The notes under the pieces were generated by a model that did not search any database, had not been told where the DNA came from, and saw nothing but the letters and a program-made list of their open reading frames with translations. Made by a program: the position numbers and the translations under genes. A stretch of 64,000 nt of DNA from Budorcas taxicolor (Eukaryota > Chordata > Mammalia > Artiodactyla > Bovidae), in contig NC_068928.1 in NCBI RefSeq assembly GCF_023091745.1, positions 11,860,001 to 11,924,000 on the forward strand. The letters run 5' to 3'. Shown here piece by piece: positions 47,211-58,629 of this stretch. The first letter of the stretch is position 1. Every line of letters begins with the position of its first letter.

Positions 47211-47616
47211 GGTAAAAGACAAATCTCAATACTAGCTTTAGGTATTATCTACTTCATTATACATAAAGACTTAAACAAAAGTGCTAGTGAAGTCCAAGTG
47301 ATCAGTAAAACAACATTTTTAAAAAGTCAATATATCAATAGACAGTCTAGCTATTCAAAAGTAACATTTCAGGTGGATTTTTTGAGTGATTTATATTGAG
47401 TTTTTAAATGTTATGCTGTCTAAATCATAACGAAACCTCATCTCTTCCCTCTAAATTCTCTCTGGGATAAAATTATTTCAGAGAAAGTTTACATCAGTTA
47501 CTGATTATAATCCAAAAAATCTCAGAAAGGAGCTCAAATCTATAAATACACATATGGAGTATATATAGATGGAGTTTCTGAGTTATCTCCAAGAACCTAC
47601 TGAATATTATCACCAC

Positions 47617-48090
47617 ACTTTATTACTTTGCCAACAAAGGTCCTTACAGTCAAAGCTATGGTTTTTCCAGTAGTTATGTATGGATGTGAGAGTTGGACCA
47701 TAAAGAAGTCTGAGTGCCAAAGAATTGATGCTTTTAAACTGTGGTGTTGGAGAATACTTTTGAGAGTCCCTTGGACTGCAAGGAGATCAAACCAGTCAAT
47801 CCTAAAGGAAATCAGTCCTGAATATTCATTGGAAGGACTGATGCTAAGGCTGAAGCTCCAATACTTTGGCCAGCTGATATAAAAGAGCCAACTCACTGGA
47901 AAAGACTTTGATGCTGGGAAAGACTGAAGGCAGGAGGAGAAGGGGACGAGATAGTTCGATGTCATCACTAACTCAATGGACATGAGTTTGAGCAAGCTCT
48001 CAGAGATAGTGAAGGACAGGGAAGCCTGGCGTGCTGCAGTCCATGGCGTCTCAAAGAGTCGGAGGTGACTGTGTGACTGAACAACAACAA
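47617..48090 (+). mobile_element. BovB 3' end
   Basis: Sense: ttactttgccaacaaaggtc, open block 47628-47882 with AMVFPVVMYGCESWTIKKSE, tail gtctcaaagagtcggaggtgac tgtgtgactgaacaacaac. 5'-truncated at nearly the same BovB position as the copy at 21880. Confidence 0.93.
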
Positions 48091-48428
48091 ATATACTACA
48101 TGCACCAAAACAGAGGCAACACTGTAATCAGCAATTCTTTCTCCTGCTCAGGGCAATATATTTCTCTTAATGTTTCAGTGAATGATATAACCTTTTGTTC
48201 AAGCCAGTCATCTATTTCTCTTTACTTTTCTTCAGTAACCTCACATAGTCCCAAATCCTACAGATGCAACTTGTTCAATTTCTCCAAAATTCAGCCACTT
48301 CTCTCCATCCCCACTAAGAATTAACTTCTTCCTTCTTTAATTAGCCCTAAGCAAAAGGCTATTTTTTGAACCATCCATAACAAAGCTTAAAAGCAAACAA
48401 AGAAAGAACAAAATTTATTCCAAGTAAC

Positions 48429-48605
48429 TTGAGAAGGCCAAAGGAGAAGAGGGTGGCTGAGGATGAGATGGTTGGATGGCATCACCAATTCAATGGACAC
48501 GAACTTGGGCAAATTCCAGGAGACGGTGAGGGACAGAGAGGCGTGGTGTGCTGCAGTCCGTGCGGTCGCAGAGTCAGACACAACTTTGTGACTGAACACC
48601 AACAA
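48429..48605 (+). mobile_element. BovB 3'-tail fragment
   Basis: Sense: aggatgagatggttggatggc, aattcaatggacacgaacttg, cagagtcagacacaactttgtg actgaacaccaac. About 340 bases downstream of the previous BovB end and in the same orientation. Possible short duplication cttgag. Confidence 0.88.
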
Positions 48606-48639
48606 CAGCTTGAGTACCTCTTAGGAATAGAGAATAATC

Positions 48640-49205
48640 CACTAGTCAGTAATGCGAAACTAAAACTGCCCAGCATCCTATCAAAAATCATTAGGTACAC
48701 AAAAATGCAGGAAGGCACACCAAGAAGAAAAAAATCAGTCAACAGAAAAACTCCCCAACAATACCAGGGTGAAAAGAGTTAGCACACAAGGATTCTAAAG
48801 CAACTATTACAAAATAAATGCTCTATATGTTCAAACATGTACATGATGAAGAAAGAAATGAAAGACATAAAAGAACATCCAGATGGCACTGGATGAAAAA
48901 TATGGTATCTGAAATGACAAATGTGTTGAATAAACTAGCACACTAGACAGAGCAGAAGAGATGACAATATATATATATAAATACACAGAAATACAAACTA
49001 TACAAAATCAAACAGAGTGAGGGAAAGAGAATTTTTTAACTGAGCAAAGAATCAGTGAGTTGGGAAAATATCAAGTGATGAACATACATATAACTGCAGT
49101 CAGAAAAGGAGCAAAGAGGAATGATAGAAAAAAAATTGAAGATATAACTGCACTAAAATTTTAAACTCTGATGAAAACTAAAATCCCACAAATCAAATAA
49201 TCTCC
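48640..49205 (+). mobile_element. Possible old L1/HAL1-like sequence
   Basis: A-rich sense text such as gcacactagacagagcagaagag, ggatgaaaaatatggtatctg, gaatttttta actgagcaaagaatc resembles old LINE 5'/ORF1 sequence. Too decayed for a firm family call. Confidence 0.4.
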
Positions 49206-50189
49206 AAGGAGAAGAACACCATACCACAATTTTATAATTTAATTACTTTTCCCATCTGATCTTTACCATTTCCTTTCTTGTGCTATAATTCACTCTACTT
49301 TTGCTAGTTTCCTAATATGAAAGCAGACGCCACTGATTTCATTTTATAACATGGGCATTTAGTCCTATGAATTTCACCCTGAGTACCATTTTAGTGCCAT
49401 CCCACAAATTTTTCATTTTTTCTCCAAAGTTTTTATTTTCAAATAACTATAGATTCCTATCAAGTTGCTAAAATAGTACAACGAAGGTCTGCACAGCCTT
49501 CACCTAGTTTCAAAACCAGGAAAGTATCATTGGTACAATCCAGCGACCTTATTCAGATTTCACTAGTTTTTCACATACAATTTTACATATACTCATTTTG
49601 TGGTGAGAGTGTGAGGGGGTGTTTATATGTAATTCTATTCCATTTTATCACACGTTTATCTGTATAACCTCTGCTTCAATCAAGATACAGAACTGTTCCA
49701 TCAAAGATCTACTGAATTCTTTATGGTCATATTCAACCCTCCCTCTTACTCTGTCTCTCTACAGGATGCCCTTGAGAATCATCCAACTTGTGGCATGTAT
49801 TTATACTTCAACCTACTATTCTTTTCTCCCTGAATAGTAGTCTAAGATAGGGATGTGTTCTGTTTTTATTTTCATTCAGCTAAAAATATCCTAATTTCCC
49901 CTCTGATTTCTCCTATGAACCATGTATCATGTAGAAGTGTACTGTTTACTTTCCATATATTTGTAGATTTTCCAGAGATCTGTTAATCATTTCTAATTTA
50001 ATTCCATTGTGATCCCAGAATATACATACCTTGTATAACTTGAAAGCTTTTAAATTTACTGGGACTTGTTTTATGGCCCGGAAGAAGGTCTGTGCACTTG
50101 AAAAGAATGCACACGCTACTGTTGTTGGGTGGAGTGCTCTACTTCGTCTAATAGTAATGTAGCAAGTGAGAGTTTAAAGTGGGTTTTCC

Positions 50190-50575
50190 CAGACTAGTGA
50201 TTGCCAAGGGGGTGGGGATTGAGGCAGGAATGGAGTTAGTGGATATAAGCTTTTTTTTTTTTCCCAGATATAAGCTTTTATATATAAATGGGTAAACACC
50301 AAGGTCTTACTGGAGAGCACAGAGAACTATAATGAGTAACCGATGATAAATCATAATGAAAAAGAATATTTTAAAAAGGAATGTATATATATGTATCAAT
50401 ATAACCGAATCCCTTTGCTGTAAAGCAGAAATTAACACAACATTATAAACCAACAGCTGTAGCAGTTCTTCAGTTGCTAAGTCATATCTGACTCTGCAAC
50501 CCCCATGGACTGCAGCAAATACATGTCAATAAAAATCAACTATATATCAATAAAAAATATATCGATTTTAAAAAG
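50190..50575 (+). mobile_element. Ruminant L1 3' UTR inserted in old L1
   Basis: Sense: agactagtgattgccaagggg, ggagagcacagagaactataatg, gctgtaaagcagaaattaacac, then a foreign 53-base patch, then atgtcaataaaaatcaactat and an A tail. It interrupts the antisense L1, giving opposite-strand nesting. Confidence 0.85.
50466..50518 (-). mobile_element. 53-bp BovB/SINE tail patch inside an L1 3' UTR
   Basis: ttcttcagttgctaagtcatatctgactctgcaaccccca tggactgcagc is the reversed BovB/Bov-tA terminal segment, embedded between cagctgtagcag and aaatacatgtcaat of the L1 tail. Confidence 0.82.
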
Positions 50576-51090
50576 TAAGTTTCTCCTAAGCAGCATATAA
50601 CTGGGTTTTATTTTTTGACCCAACTTGACAATCTCTGACTTGTCCAGTATTTAGGCCATTTATAACTAACATGAGTACTGATGATGCTTAGGGTTACATC
50701 AACTTGCTTATTCTTAACATTTTACTTCCTTTTTCAGCACTTAGCTTTGCTTTTTATTTCATCATACATCTTTAACAACACAGTTTGCCTCCAAATGATG
50801 TTAAAGTCAGACATACAATAAAAACCTTACAATAGTACAGTTCCATTTCCCACTCTCCTGGCTTTTATACTACTCTTGTCACACACACATATGTGTTTTA
50901 AAGACCACAGTGCATTCACACTATTTTTGTGTTAACAGTCAATTATATTTGAAAGATAGTTAAATAATTAACAAAAACCCCATATATAGGTCTTAACCAT
51001 TTTCACTGTGTATCAAAGCTATACTTCTCTTGCATGATCCTTTGTTACCATTTAACAAAGAAAATTCAGTAAACTTAGGGAGGAACTTCT

Positions 51091-52595
51091 CACATACCCA
51101 TGGATTATCTTAGAAGTTCAAAGCCTGACCTATCCCCAACAAAGCTAGTTAATGTCAGCAATTTAAAAATACTGCTGCTGCCAAATCACCTGAAAGAAAA
51201 AGAGGAAACATTATTTTTTGCCCAAATAAAACTTCCCCAGTTTAACTCGTAAGCCCTGCTTTTAATTTACAATTTGGGAAGCTCGGAAACAGACTAAAGA
51301 AAAAGTATTATCTACTTTGGGATCACATTCAAAGCTGGTTGATATCTGTTAGTCTCGTCTTTGTTTTTGGCAAAGGAATACACTGAAATAAAATGCCTAT
51401 TTTAGAAAAGGTTAACTATAGTTATGTATTTTTTCTGAAGGAAAAAAAAAATCCTGTTACCACAGAACAACTAATCATCACTATTGTAACCTTTTTATAA
51501 ATGACTCCCAAGATTTCTTATGACCCAGGCAAAACTTTTTTTTTAATATCAGATTCTTAACTTTTACCCTCACTGAGCTAGATAGCAAGATCAGACTGCC
51601 ATCTGCATATCTTCTTTACACACATCAACTAACCAGTCTACTCAAACCATATGACTTTTCTGGCTTATTCTAAACAGCAATTTCTTACGGCTCACCCTAA
51701 TAACAAAGAAGCAAATTCCACCTCCAAAGTGCCCTTGTAAGGGGCAGGTTCATATGAGTCCATTTATACACCAAAGTTGTTCAATTTTGAATCATTCCAT
51801 TCAATTAGTATGGGTAGTAAACGTGACTAGAGTTAAGAATACAAAATTTGGAGTTTTCACTTACTTCACTATTTTTAGGTAAGAAGTCTTTAATGTTCAG
51901 GCACGTTTCCCTTTCCCTGCCCAGCAGTGACCCTTAGGCCACATATGCAGAACTTTTGTTTATCAACTAGTGGTGTACTTGTTATGATTACAGGGCTGGA
52001 AGGGGAGGTGGGGATTCCTTGCTAAACATCCTGCTCTCCTAGTCTCTTCTCCCTGTGACAACTGCGACAAAGTGTCTTTCGCATTTCCATTTACATCATT
52101 CTTTGTCCAGTATTATTACAACTTCCGGAGTTTGTACAAGTCTACTTCACTAGATCCACAGATTCAGACACAACCAAAGAAAATGCTGATGACGCTAGCG
52201 AAGTTTGCATTAGTTTTACTCCAAATGATTATATTTGGAGATACTTTCCATACTCTATTATCAATAGTCTGCAGATTTTCAATATGGTCAAGTAAAACAA
52301 AAACTTCCTGCCGCCAGGTACAATATCATCTTTTCAAATGGTTTCAGTAAGGGAAATGGAGAGAAGGCAAGAAGGTAGTAACAAAGTCTTCTTCAGGAGG
52401 TTCTAACCTGCATAAAGATGGGCTCAACAGATGGGCAGGTAAAGGTACTCTCTCTAAACCGGCTCCAGCACTGCTTTAACCAGTTATATTTCAGCTTTTA
52501 CTCCCCTGATGCAGATGTCCATGTTCTGAATGTTTAATTTCTTCAGTCGTGAAATATACTAGTTTGTCCAGGACTCTAAATCAAATAGCCTTTTT
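51091..52595. other. Unique intron, nothing recognised
   Basis: 1.5 kb without a supported repeat or exon; a plus-strand open stretch at 52072-52350 has no recognisable family. Confidence 0.4.
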
Positions 52596-52599
52596 CTTT

Positions 52600-52830
52600 A
52601 AAAAAAAAAAATTTGGCTGCACTGTGGCAGGTGGGACCTTCAGTGTGTCACTCTGATCTTTCACTGTGGCACACAGACAATGGTTGTGAAGTGCAGGCTC
52701 AGTGGTTGCGGTACTGTGAGCTCAGTTGCTCCATGGCATGTGGGATCTTACTTTCCCAACCGGGGATCAAACCTATGTTCCCTGAATTGCAAGGCAGATT
52801 CTTAACCCTGGACCACTAGGGATGTCCCTC
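52600..52830 (-). mobile_element. CHR-type SINE
   Basis: Reverse: aaaatttggctgcactgtgg, gtgcaggctcagtggttgcgg, ggcatgtgggatcttactttcc, ggggatcaaacctatgttcc, cttaaccctggaccactaggg. The flanks agcctttttcttt and agcctttcttt are a probable duplication. Confidence 0.9.
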
Positions 52831-52940
52831 AACAGCCTTTCTTTATGTAAGAAAATATGACTTCAAAATTCAGGCTAAATCTGTGTCTCTGCCGTCAATG
52901 TAAAGAAGTGATATAATACTTGTTACAGAATCACCTATCT

Positions 52941-52997
52941 CTGCGATTCATAGGGTCACAAAGAGTCGGACACGACTGAGCGACTGAACTGAACTGA
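52941..52997 (+). mobile_element. Minimal BovB tail (about 57 bp)
   Basis: Sense: gcgattcatagggtcacaaag, agtcggacacgactgagcgac and tgaactgaactga. Only the extreme 3' end is present, and it is nearly consensus. Confidence 0.87.
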
Positions 52998-53901
52998 GGT
53001 GTTTTATAAATTAAGTTGTATCTATAGTAACATTTCACTAGATAAGAGGAAACATAACAATTATGTAATCTAGATATAGGACACACATATTAAGTCTGTC
53101 ACTTAGACAACAGATCTGGCAACAAGGTCAAGATCACAGATTCAGAATAGGTATTCCATTGTTAAATCCTTGAAGTCTATTAATTGAAAATATTTATTTA
53201 TTTCTGAAATAAGAAAGAAAGTTTCAGAATGATGCTTAGCATCACTGCACTGACCACAGTAACATATTTATAAGAGCAAGTATTATTATTGATACTTTAT
53301 ACTTATCAAGTTAATGAGAGGTGGTCTGGAACTAGAAACTTGGCCTTTTCATCCTTATTCCTATGCTGGTCCATCTGGAATTCAAAACATCTACCATGAC
53401 ATGCATTATATTACATATTTTATTTAGAAATCAAACAATCATCAGTGACCAGTTCAAATTGCCTAATTTTGTTCTAGTCCAACTGTGCAACATCTCACAG
53501 GTTTATTCTGTCTTCTCTGTAAAAGCCTTAATAAACACCCTCCCATCTTGCTCCAGTATCACATAACCACTACACCTCTTCCCTATTACTGAACCTCTTC
53601 TTACAACACTGCCAGTGTGTTCTTTCTAAGGTGAAATTCTGATGGTGTTGTTGCAATGTTTGGAAACAACTGACAGCTTGGGCTACAGTGGCATTTCTTC
53701 AGTCATGGACCTGGGGGGTTTTGTAGTTCTAAGAATTGGACAAAGGTGTTTAGAGCTGTTAAAATAAAGTTAGCTTAACTCACTGGAACAAATAAGTCAA
53801 GGAATAGAGATAGCTGCATTATTTTTTTTTTTGAAACTTTGCCTGTATCTTTTTCTACATGTTTGGAACTTGCTACTGTTTGTCTAATGTAACAGACTTG
53901 T
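52998..53901. other. Intron, nothing recognised
   Basis: AT-rich sequence with a T run at 53821-53832. No exon or confident repeat. Confidence 0.4.
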
Positions 53902-54219
53902 CAAAATAACTAAAGAGGACTTTCCTGGGGGTCCAATGGTAAAGAATCTGCCTGCCAATGAAGGGAACATGAGTTCAATCCCTGGTCTGGGAAGAGCCCT
54001 TATGCCACAGAGCAACTAAGCCCATGTGAAACAACTACTAGAGCACTAGTGTGCCCGAGAGCCCATTCTCTGCCACAAGAGAAGCCAGTGCAATGAGAAA
54101 CCTGCATACGGCTATGAGAGGGTAGCCCCTGCTCAGCTCAGCTAGGGAAAGCCCACCTGCAGCAATGCAGACCCAGTGCAGCCAAAAATAAATAGAAAGT
54201 ATATTCAAAAATAACTAAA
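53902..54219 (+). mobile_element. CHR-1-type SINE with target-site duplication
   Basis: Element 53915-54205, sense: ggactttcctgggggtccaat, gagttcaatccctggtctggg, ccattctctgccacaagagaag, agacccagtgcagccaaaaataaa. Flanks caaaataactaaa (53902-53914) and caaaaataactaaa (54206-54219). Confidence 0.93.
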
Positions 54220-54539
54220 CAAAGAAAACTGGTATTAACGCCGAAATAGTCAACTATACTTAATTCAACAATTAACTATTTTTACCTCTGTAGAGAGGTA
54301 TGGGAAAATGTTCCTATAAACATTGACATATCAATATATGTTTTTTTCCAAGTCATATGATAGAGTTAAATATATGCTGAGATAACCTAGAACCTACGAA
54401 CTTTTATATACTCTGCTTCTTAAACCAGAAAACCACTTACTATCCCTCTGTAAACAATTTAGCAACTTAAGCCATTGCCTTCACAATTCCATGTATAACC
54501 CTTCACTGATGACCTGTCTCACTTTCTTCTATGTTTTGA

Positions 54540-54665
54540 TAAAACATCTGTCTCCTGAATTAGCTACTGAATTCACTGAGGACAGAAGCAACATACTACT
54601 CTCATTTAAACCATGAGTTCCTGACACAGAGACGTCATTCAATAAATACATGCTGGAAGAATCAG
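54540..54665 (+). mobile_element. L2-like 3' end
   Basis: actgaggacagaagcaacat ... catgagttcctgacacagag ... cattcaataaatacatgctgg aagaatcagtgaa follows the common L2/MIR terminal pattern (gagggcagggac ... cacagtgcctggcacatag ... tcaataaatgtttgttgaatg). Weak. Confidence 0.5.
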
Positions 54666-55569
54666 TGAATTCAATTATATAAGAGAAATGAAACCACCAA
54701 TTATTCGTTACAATTACGGAGCTTCATAACTTTACTGCAAAGTCAGTACACTTCCTCTGTTTCCAGTATAACATATGACACATTATAAACATAAAATTGT
54801 TTTACAAATTTTTTACTTCATACTGTATAATGCAACCAGGCAAGAAAATAAGTCTGATAGAATAAAACTCCATTAAAAACATGTCAGTGTTGATTTACAG
54901 AAAATTTCCTAAAAGCATACAGTACTCAGAGCCATCTATTTAAATTAAGGATTCAGTGAATTCTACAGAATTGCATTATAATTGTAAAGAATTTTTAATT
55001 CTATGACCGTAAGCTGGATAATAAATATTAAATTATCTTTTCCGGTCTCACCTACAAAGAAGGCTGTTTCTAGTTCAACGTATACTTTTTTTTCCTTAAG
55101 TAAAAAAAGAACCCAGATCAAAAGTAAACAAAATCCTTATGGAGCTGCAATCACTACTTCAATGTTGCAAAACAATCCTACAAAGCAAAAAGCCTGCTAA
55201 TAACAATTTCCACAGCAAAAAGTGTGTAACTTCTTTTTATGTCAGAAATAGATTCCAATTTTTATTATATCCTAGAATCTTTATTTTTTTTAAAAAATTT
55301 GGGGAATACCCACCAGATATTCTCTATCAATTTATATATAAAAGTAAGGGTATATGTCATGACCAGGGAACATGAACATCCAGAGCCACAATTAATGTGT
55401 GCTAAAGCTTATGATGTATCGTATTAAAATATCTTCCTTGCCTCCATCAGATTGTTTATGGCCTCTGGCCTATGTACCACTGGTAATATGTATGCTTACA
55501 TTAAAAGTCCGCATTTTAAGATGAAAGCTCAAAATAGTGTCTGGAAGGAAAAAATCAAGAACTACTCAC
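54666..55569. other. AT-rich intron downstream of BCAS3 exon 3
   Basis: No repeat family or exon recognised before the exon-3 donor. Confidence 0.45.
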
Positions 55570-55670
55570 AGCCAGCAAGCAGGAACTGGTAATACTGTAC
55601 TGCGTCTGCAGCGAGGAGCAGAGGGTGGTTTGCATTAAATGGTGGCTGCAATTCATTCCACTGAGGAGTT
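55570..55670 (-). CDS. BCAS3: BCAS3 internal coding exon 3 of 6 in window
   Basis: This 101-base exon completes Arg (AG + A) and reads 33 codons: TPQWNELQPPFNANHPLLL, then AADAVQYYQFLLAG. It ends with one base of a split Leu codon. The acceptor CCTTAG ends at 55671 and the donor is a near-consensus GTGAGT at 55569-55564. The content is a short amphipathic helix-like segment (LLLAADAVQYYQFLLAG) after a Trp/Pro-rich turn, typical of the conserved part of the family. A 2.8-kb intron separates it from the preceding exon and a 25.8-kb intron follows. That long intron is where any optional exon would lie, but I found no open, in-phase, splice-bounded segment there that I could defend. Confidence 0.93.
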
Positions 55671-56342
55671 CTAAGGAAATAACAGAAGATTATTAATATT
55701 CAGGCTTAATAGATGGAATATAAATCATTATCACTGTCACCACTTATAGACACTGATATAAATTCACACTATCTTTTAATCATTAAAATGAACTTGTTGG
55801 AGTGCTGAAACCTGAAACACAAAGCCATCTGCTTAGGAAGAATAAAAAGGTGGCAGTGAGTCATACAAATTACATAGAGTCAATATTAGTTTAATAGCAG
55901 ATGACCCTCCAACATAATAGACAAGACATTCAAAACACTGAATAGAGAGGAAGTGTGAAACTCAAATGTCACAACTAATTTTTACCTAATTTCTGACAGT
56001 TGTTAGTGTTTCTGACAATTGTTAGCACCCTCTATTCTTAGAATATATTTGCATTTTAAAATAAAGCAGAAAATAATGGTTAAAAAAACACAGTTAATGG
56101 TTGACTTATTGAAGACCTGATTATCTTGAGTTCCAAAATAAGCCACTTATTTCAATGATGGTGTACTAATTTTAATTAGATCTGCCCACTCCTAAATAGC
56201 TTGACACATAAGATATTGATCAGATCAATCCAGTGCAGTCAAGTAGTAGGAAAGAGTGCTGGAGCTGCCAAAAATCAATACAAGAATATTTTTAAATGTC
56301 AAAGAGAGAGAGATCATTTTCATATCCTTTTTTGTCTGTTTC
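55671..56342. other. Intron upstream of BCAS3 exon 3
   Basis: Pyrimidine-poor beyond the acceptor; nothing else recognised. Confidence 0.45.
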
Positions 56343-56555
56343 CTTCCATACATAGCTTCCCTGATAGCTCAGACAGTAAAGAATCTGCCTGTATCACAGG
56401 AAACACAGGTTCGATCCCTGGGTCGGGAAGATCCCCTGGAGCAGGCAATGGCAACCCACCCTAGTATTCTTGCTGGGAAATCCCATAGACAGAGAGGCTA
56501 CAGTTCATGGGGTCTCTGAGCCGGACACAACTGAGCAACTAATACTTCCACACAC
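56343..56555 (+). mobile_element. Bov-tA SINE with imperfect duplication
   Basis: Element 56354-56544, sense: gcttccctgatagctcagac, ggttcgatccctgggtcggg, tattcttgctgggaaatccc, gccggacacaactgagcaac. Flanks cttccatacat (56343-56353) and cttccacacac (56545-56555). Confidence 0.92.
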
Positions 56556-56789
56556 ATCAGGACCAATTTTCTCTGTCTCTCCTGTACCAGTATACATTAT
56601 ATTGAATGGGTTTTGTCCTAGATCTTATTTCTCCCTCTTTACACTAGATTATAAAAGTTCTAATGACTATGTACTTTCAAGGAGGACTCTGATTTTAATA
56701 CGCATTTTTACAGTGATGAGCCATTTTATCTTGGGAAATCACTTTATTTATTATTATTATTTTAATATTTATTTACTTGGCTAATATTC

Positions 56790-57400
56790 TTTGGAGCATA
56801 ATTCTTGACAGCTAAACAGTGGCAATGTCCATCAACTGATGAATGGATAAACAAAATGTGGTACATCCATATAAGTCACTTGGCCATAAAAAAGAAATGA
56901 AGTTCTGCTACATTCTTAACATTGCTGGGCATTAAAAACACTGCACTAAGCGAAGGAAGTCAGACGCAATAGGTCACATTTTGTATGATTCCATTTACAT
57001 AAATGTCCAGAGTAGGCAAATCCAAAGACACGAGGTAAACTGGTATTGCCTAGGGCTGAAGGGTTGAAGGAGAATGGTTGGAGAGGAGTGACTGCTAACA
57101 GATACGGGGTGTCTTTGGAGGGTGATGAAAACTGATTGTGGTAGTCCAGCGGTTAAGAATCCATCTTCCAATGCAGGGGATGTGGGTTCGATCCCTGGTT
57201 CGGGAACTAAACTCCAACATGCTGCAGGGCAACCAAGCCCATGCACCACAACAAGAGAAGCCCTCATGCTGCAACGAAGACCCCACCACCCTCAAAAAAC
57301 TGACTGTGGTGATGGGTGCACAACCTAGTGAAAATTCATGTTAAGTGACTGATTATATTATATGCATTAAATATAAATTATATCTCAATTAAAAAAGGAA
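56790..57400 (+). mobile_element. Old L1 end, split by a CHR SINE
   Basis: Sense: caatgtccatcaactgatgaatggataaac, tggccataaaaaagaaatgaag, gtatgattccatttacataaa, gtattgcctagggctgaag; resumes after the SINE at 57311 with gatgggtgcacaacctagtg aaaattcatg and ends atatctcaattaaaaaagg. Confidence 0.88.
57128..57310 (+). mobile_element. CHR-type SINE with target-site duplication
   Basis: Element 57143-57295, sense: agtccagcggttaagaatcc, gggttcgatccctggttcgg, gctgcagggcaaccaagccc. Flanks aaaactgattgtggt (57128-57142) and aaaactgactgtggt (57296-57310). Confidence 0.93.
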
Positions 57401-57430
57401 TGAATTATCAAAAACTGCAACAAGAGGCAT

Positions 57431-57880
57431 TTGTTGTTCAGTTGCATCCAACTCTTTGCAATCCCACGGACTGCAGCACACCAGGCTATCCTGTCCTTCA
57501 CTATGTCCCGGAGTTTGCTCAAACTCATGTCCATTGAGTCCATGATGCCATCCAACCATCTCATCCTCAACCACTCCCTTCTTCTCTTGCCGTCCATCTT
57601 TCCCACCAATCAGGGTCTTTTCCAATGAGTCAATTCTTTGCATCAGACAGCCAAAGTAATGAAGCTTCAGCTTCAGCATTAGTCTTCCCAGTGAATATTC
57701 AGGGTTGATTTTCTTTACGATTGACTAGTTTGATCTCCTTGTAATCCAAGGGACTCTCAAGAGTCTTCTCCAACACCACAGTTCAAAAGCATCAATTCTT
57801 TGGCGCTCAGCCTTCCTTATGATCCAACTCTCACATCCATACATGACTACTACAAAAATCATAGCTTTGACTAGACAATA
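57431..57880 (-). mobile_element. BovB 3' end
   Basis: Reverse copy: ttgttgttcagttgcatccaac, ccggagtttgctcaaactcatg, gtcttttccaatgagtcaattc, ctctggcgctcagcc-like text and catacatgactactacaaaaatc. 5'-truncated. In sense orientation to BCAS3. Confidence 0.92.
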
Positions 57881-57894
57881 AGAGGGATAAATCA

Positions 57895-58456
57895 AAATAA
57901 TTTTGCTGGGAGAAAGAAGACAAAAAGAGTATCCACTCTGATTCTATTTATATAAAATTCTAGAAATTAATAAACTGACCTACAATGACAGAGAGCAGAC
58001 CAGTGGTTGCCTAGGGCTCAGTGGGTGAAATAGGAATGAAGAGGGGCAAGAGGAAAGATTACAAAGAGGCATAAGAAAATATCTGAGGTGAGAATATGTT
58101 CATAATGTGGGGCTTCACAGATGGCATAGGGGTAAAAGAATCCGCTTGCAATGCAGAAGATATGGGAGTCACAGGTTTGATCCCTGAGTTGGGAAGATGC
58201 CCTAGAGAAGGAAATGGCAACCCACTCCAGTATTCTTGCCTGGGAAATCCCATGGACAGAGAAGCCTGGAGGGGCTACCATCCATGGGATCGCAAAGAGT
58301 CGGACACGACTTCGCAACTAAACAACAATGTATTTATAATGTTAATCATGGTGATGTTTCACAGCTGTATACATATATCAAACCTTATCAAATTGTACAC
58401 TTTTAATATTTTATACTTCAACAAAGTTGAGTTTTTAAAATAAAAAACAAAAAGAG
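57895..58456 (+). mobile_element. Old L1 3' UTR ending beside a BCAS3 splice donor, split by Bov-tA
   Basis: 57895-58108: agtatccactctgattctatttatataaaattctag, agcagaccagtggttgcctaggg. After the SINE, 58329-58456: catggtgatgtttcacagctgtatacatatatcaaacc, caaattgtacacttttaatat, then an A-rich tail ending near 58456. Exon 2's donor begins at 58463. Confidence 0.88.
58109..58325 (+). mobile_element. Bov-tA SINE inserted in L1 tail
   Basis: Sense: ggcttcacagatggcatagg, caggtttgatccctgagttgg, tattcttgcctgggaaatccc, agtcggacacgacttcgcaac. Flanks ttcataatgt and tttataatgt (58101-58108 region and about 58331-58340) are a probable duplication. Confidence 0.92.
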
Positions 58457-58463
58457 ATACTAC

Positions 58464-58629
58464 CTAACCAGAGTCCAGCTGGCTCGAGGAGATGTCATCA
58501 TTTCCAGTGGGGTGTCATCACTGATCTTGGGGGCGGTGCTTAGTGGTCGTGGCTCCATCACGTGCTCCACTAAGGTCCCATAGCAGCTAATAATGTAGAG
58601 GGATTCAACTACAACTTGTTTGGACTGAT
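58464..58629 (-). CDS. BCAS3: BCAS3 internal coding exon 2 of 6 in window (BCAS3-domain core)
   Basis: This 166-base exon completes Asp and reads DQSKQVVVESLYIIS, CYGTLVEHVMEPRPL, then TAPKISDDTPLEMM and SPRASWTLVR, ending on two bases (AG) of a split Arg codon. The hydrophobic beta-like first half and the Glu/Pro-rich middle are what I recall from the conserved BCAS3 domain (Pfam family BCAS3). The acceptor AG is at 58631-58630, after TCTGTTTGT. The donor reads GTAGTA (58463-58458), a departure from GTRAGT at intron positions +4 and +5/+6. Directly beyond it lies the A-rich tail of an L1 remnant (57895-58456), so this donor sits against a repeat. A Bov-tA SINE starts about 190 bases upstream of the acceptor. 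Confidence 0.93.

Larger units (their letters stand above)
49206..51090 (-). mobile_element. Old antisense L1 patchwork
   Basis: 49300-49430 and 49870-50165 are reverse L1 ORF2 text (aatttaattccattgtgatcccagaatatac, ggcccggaagaaggtctgtg). 49430-49830 (aataactatagattcctatcaagttgc ... caatcaagatacagaactgttcc) is another old L1-type 3' segment. 50580-about 50700 resumes (gggttttattttttgacccaac). Boundaries approximate. Confidence 0.65.

Noticed and set aside
29762..55569. Optional BCAS3 exon in the large intron
   Set aside because: Isoforms of the gene are known, but no splice-bounded, phase-compatible segment here could be supported by eye.
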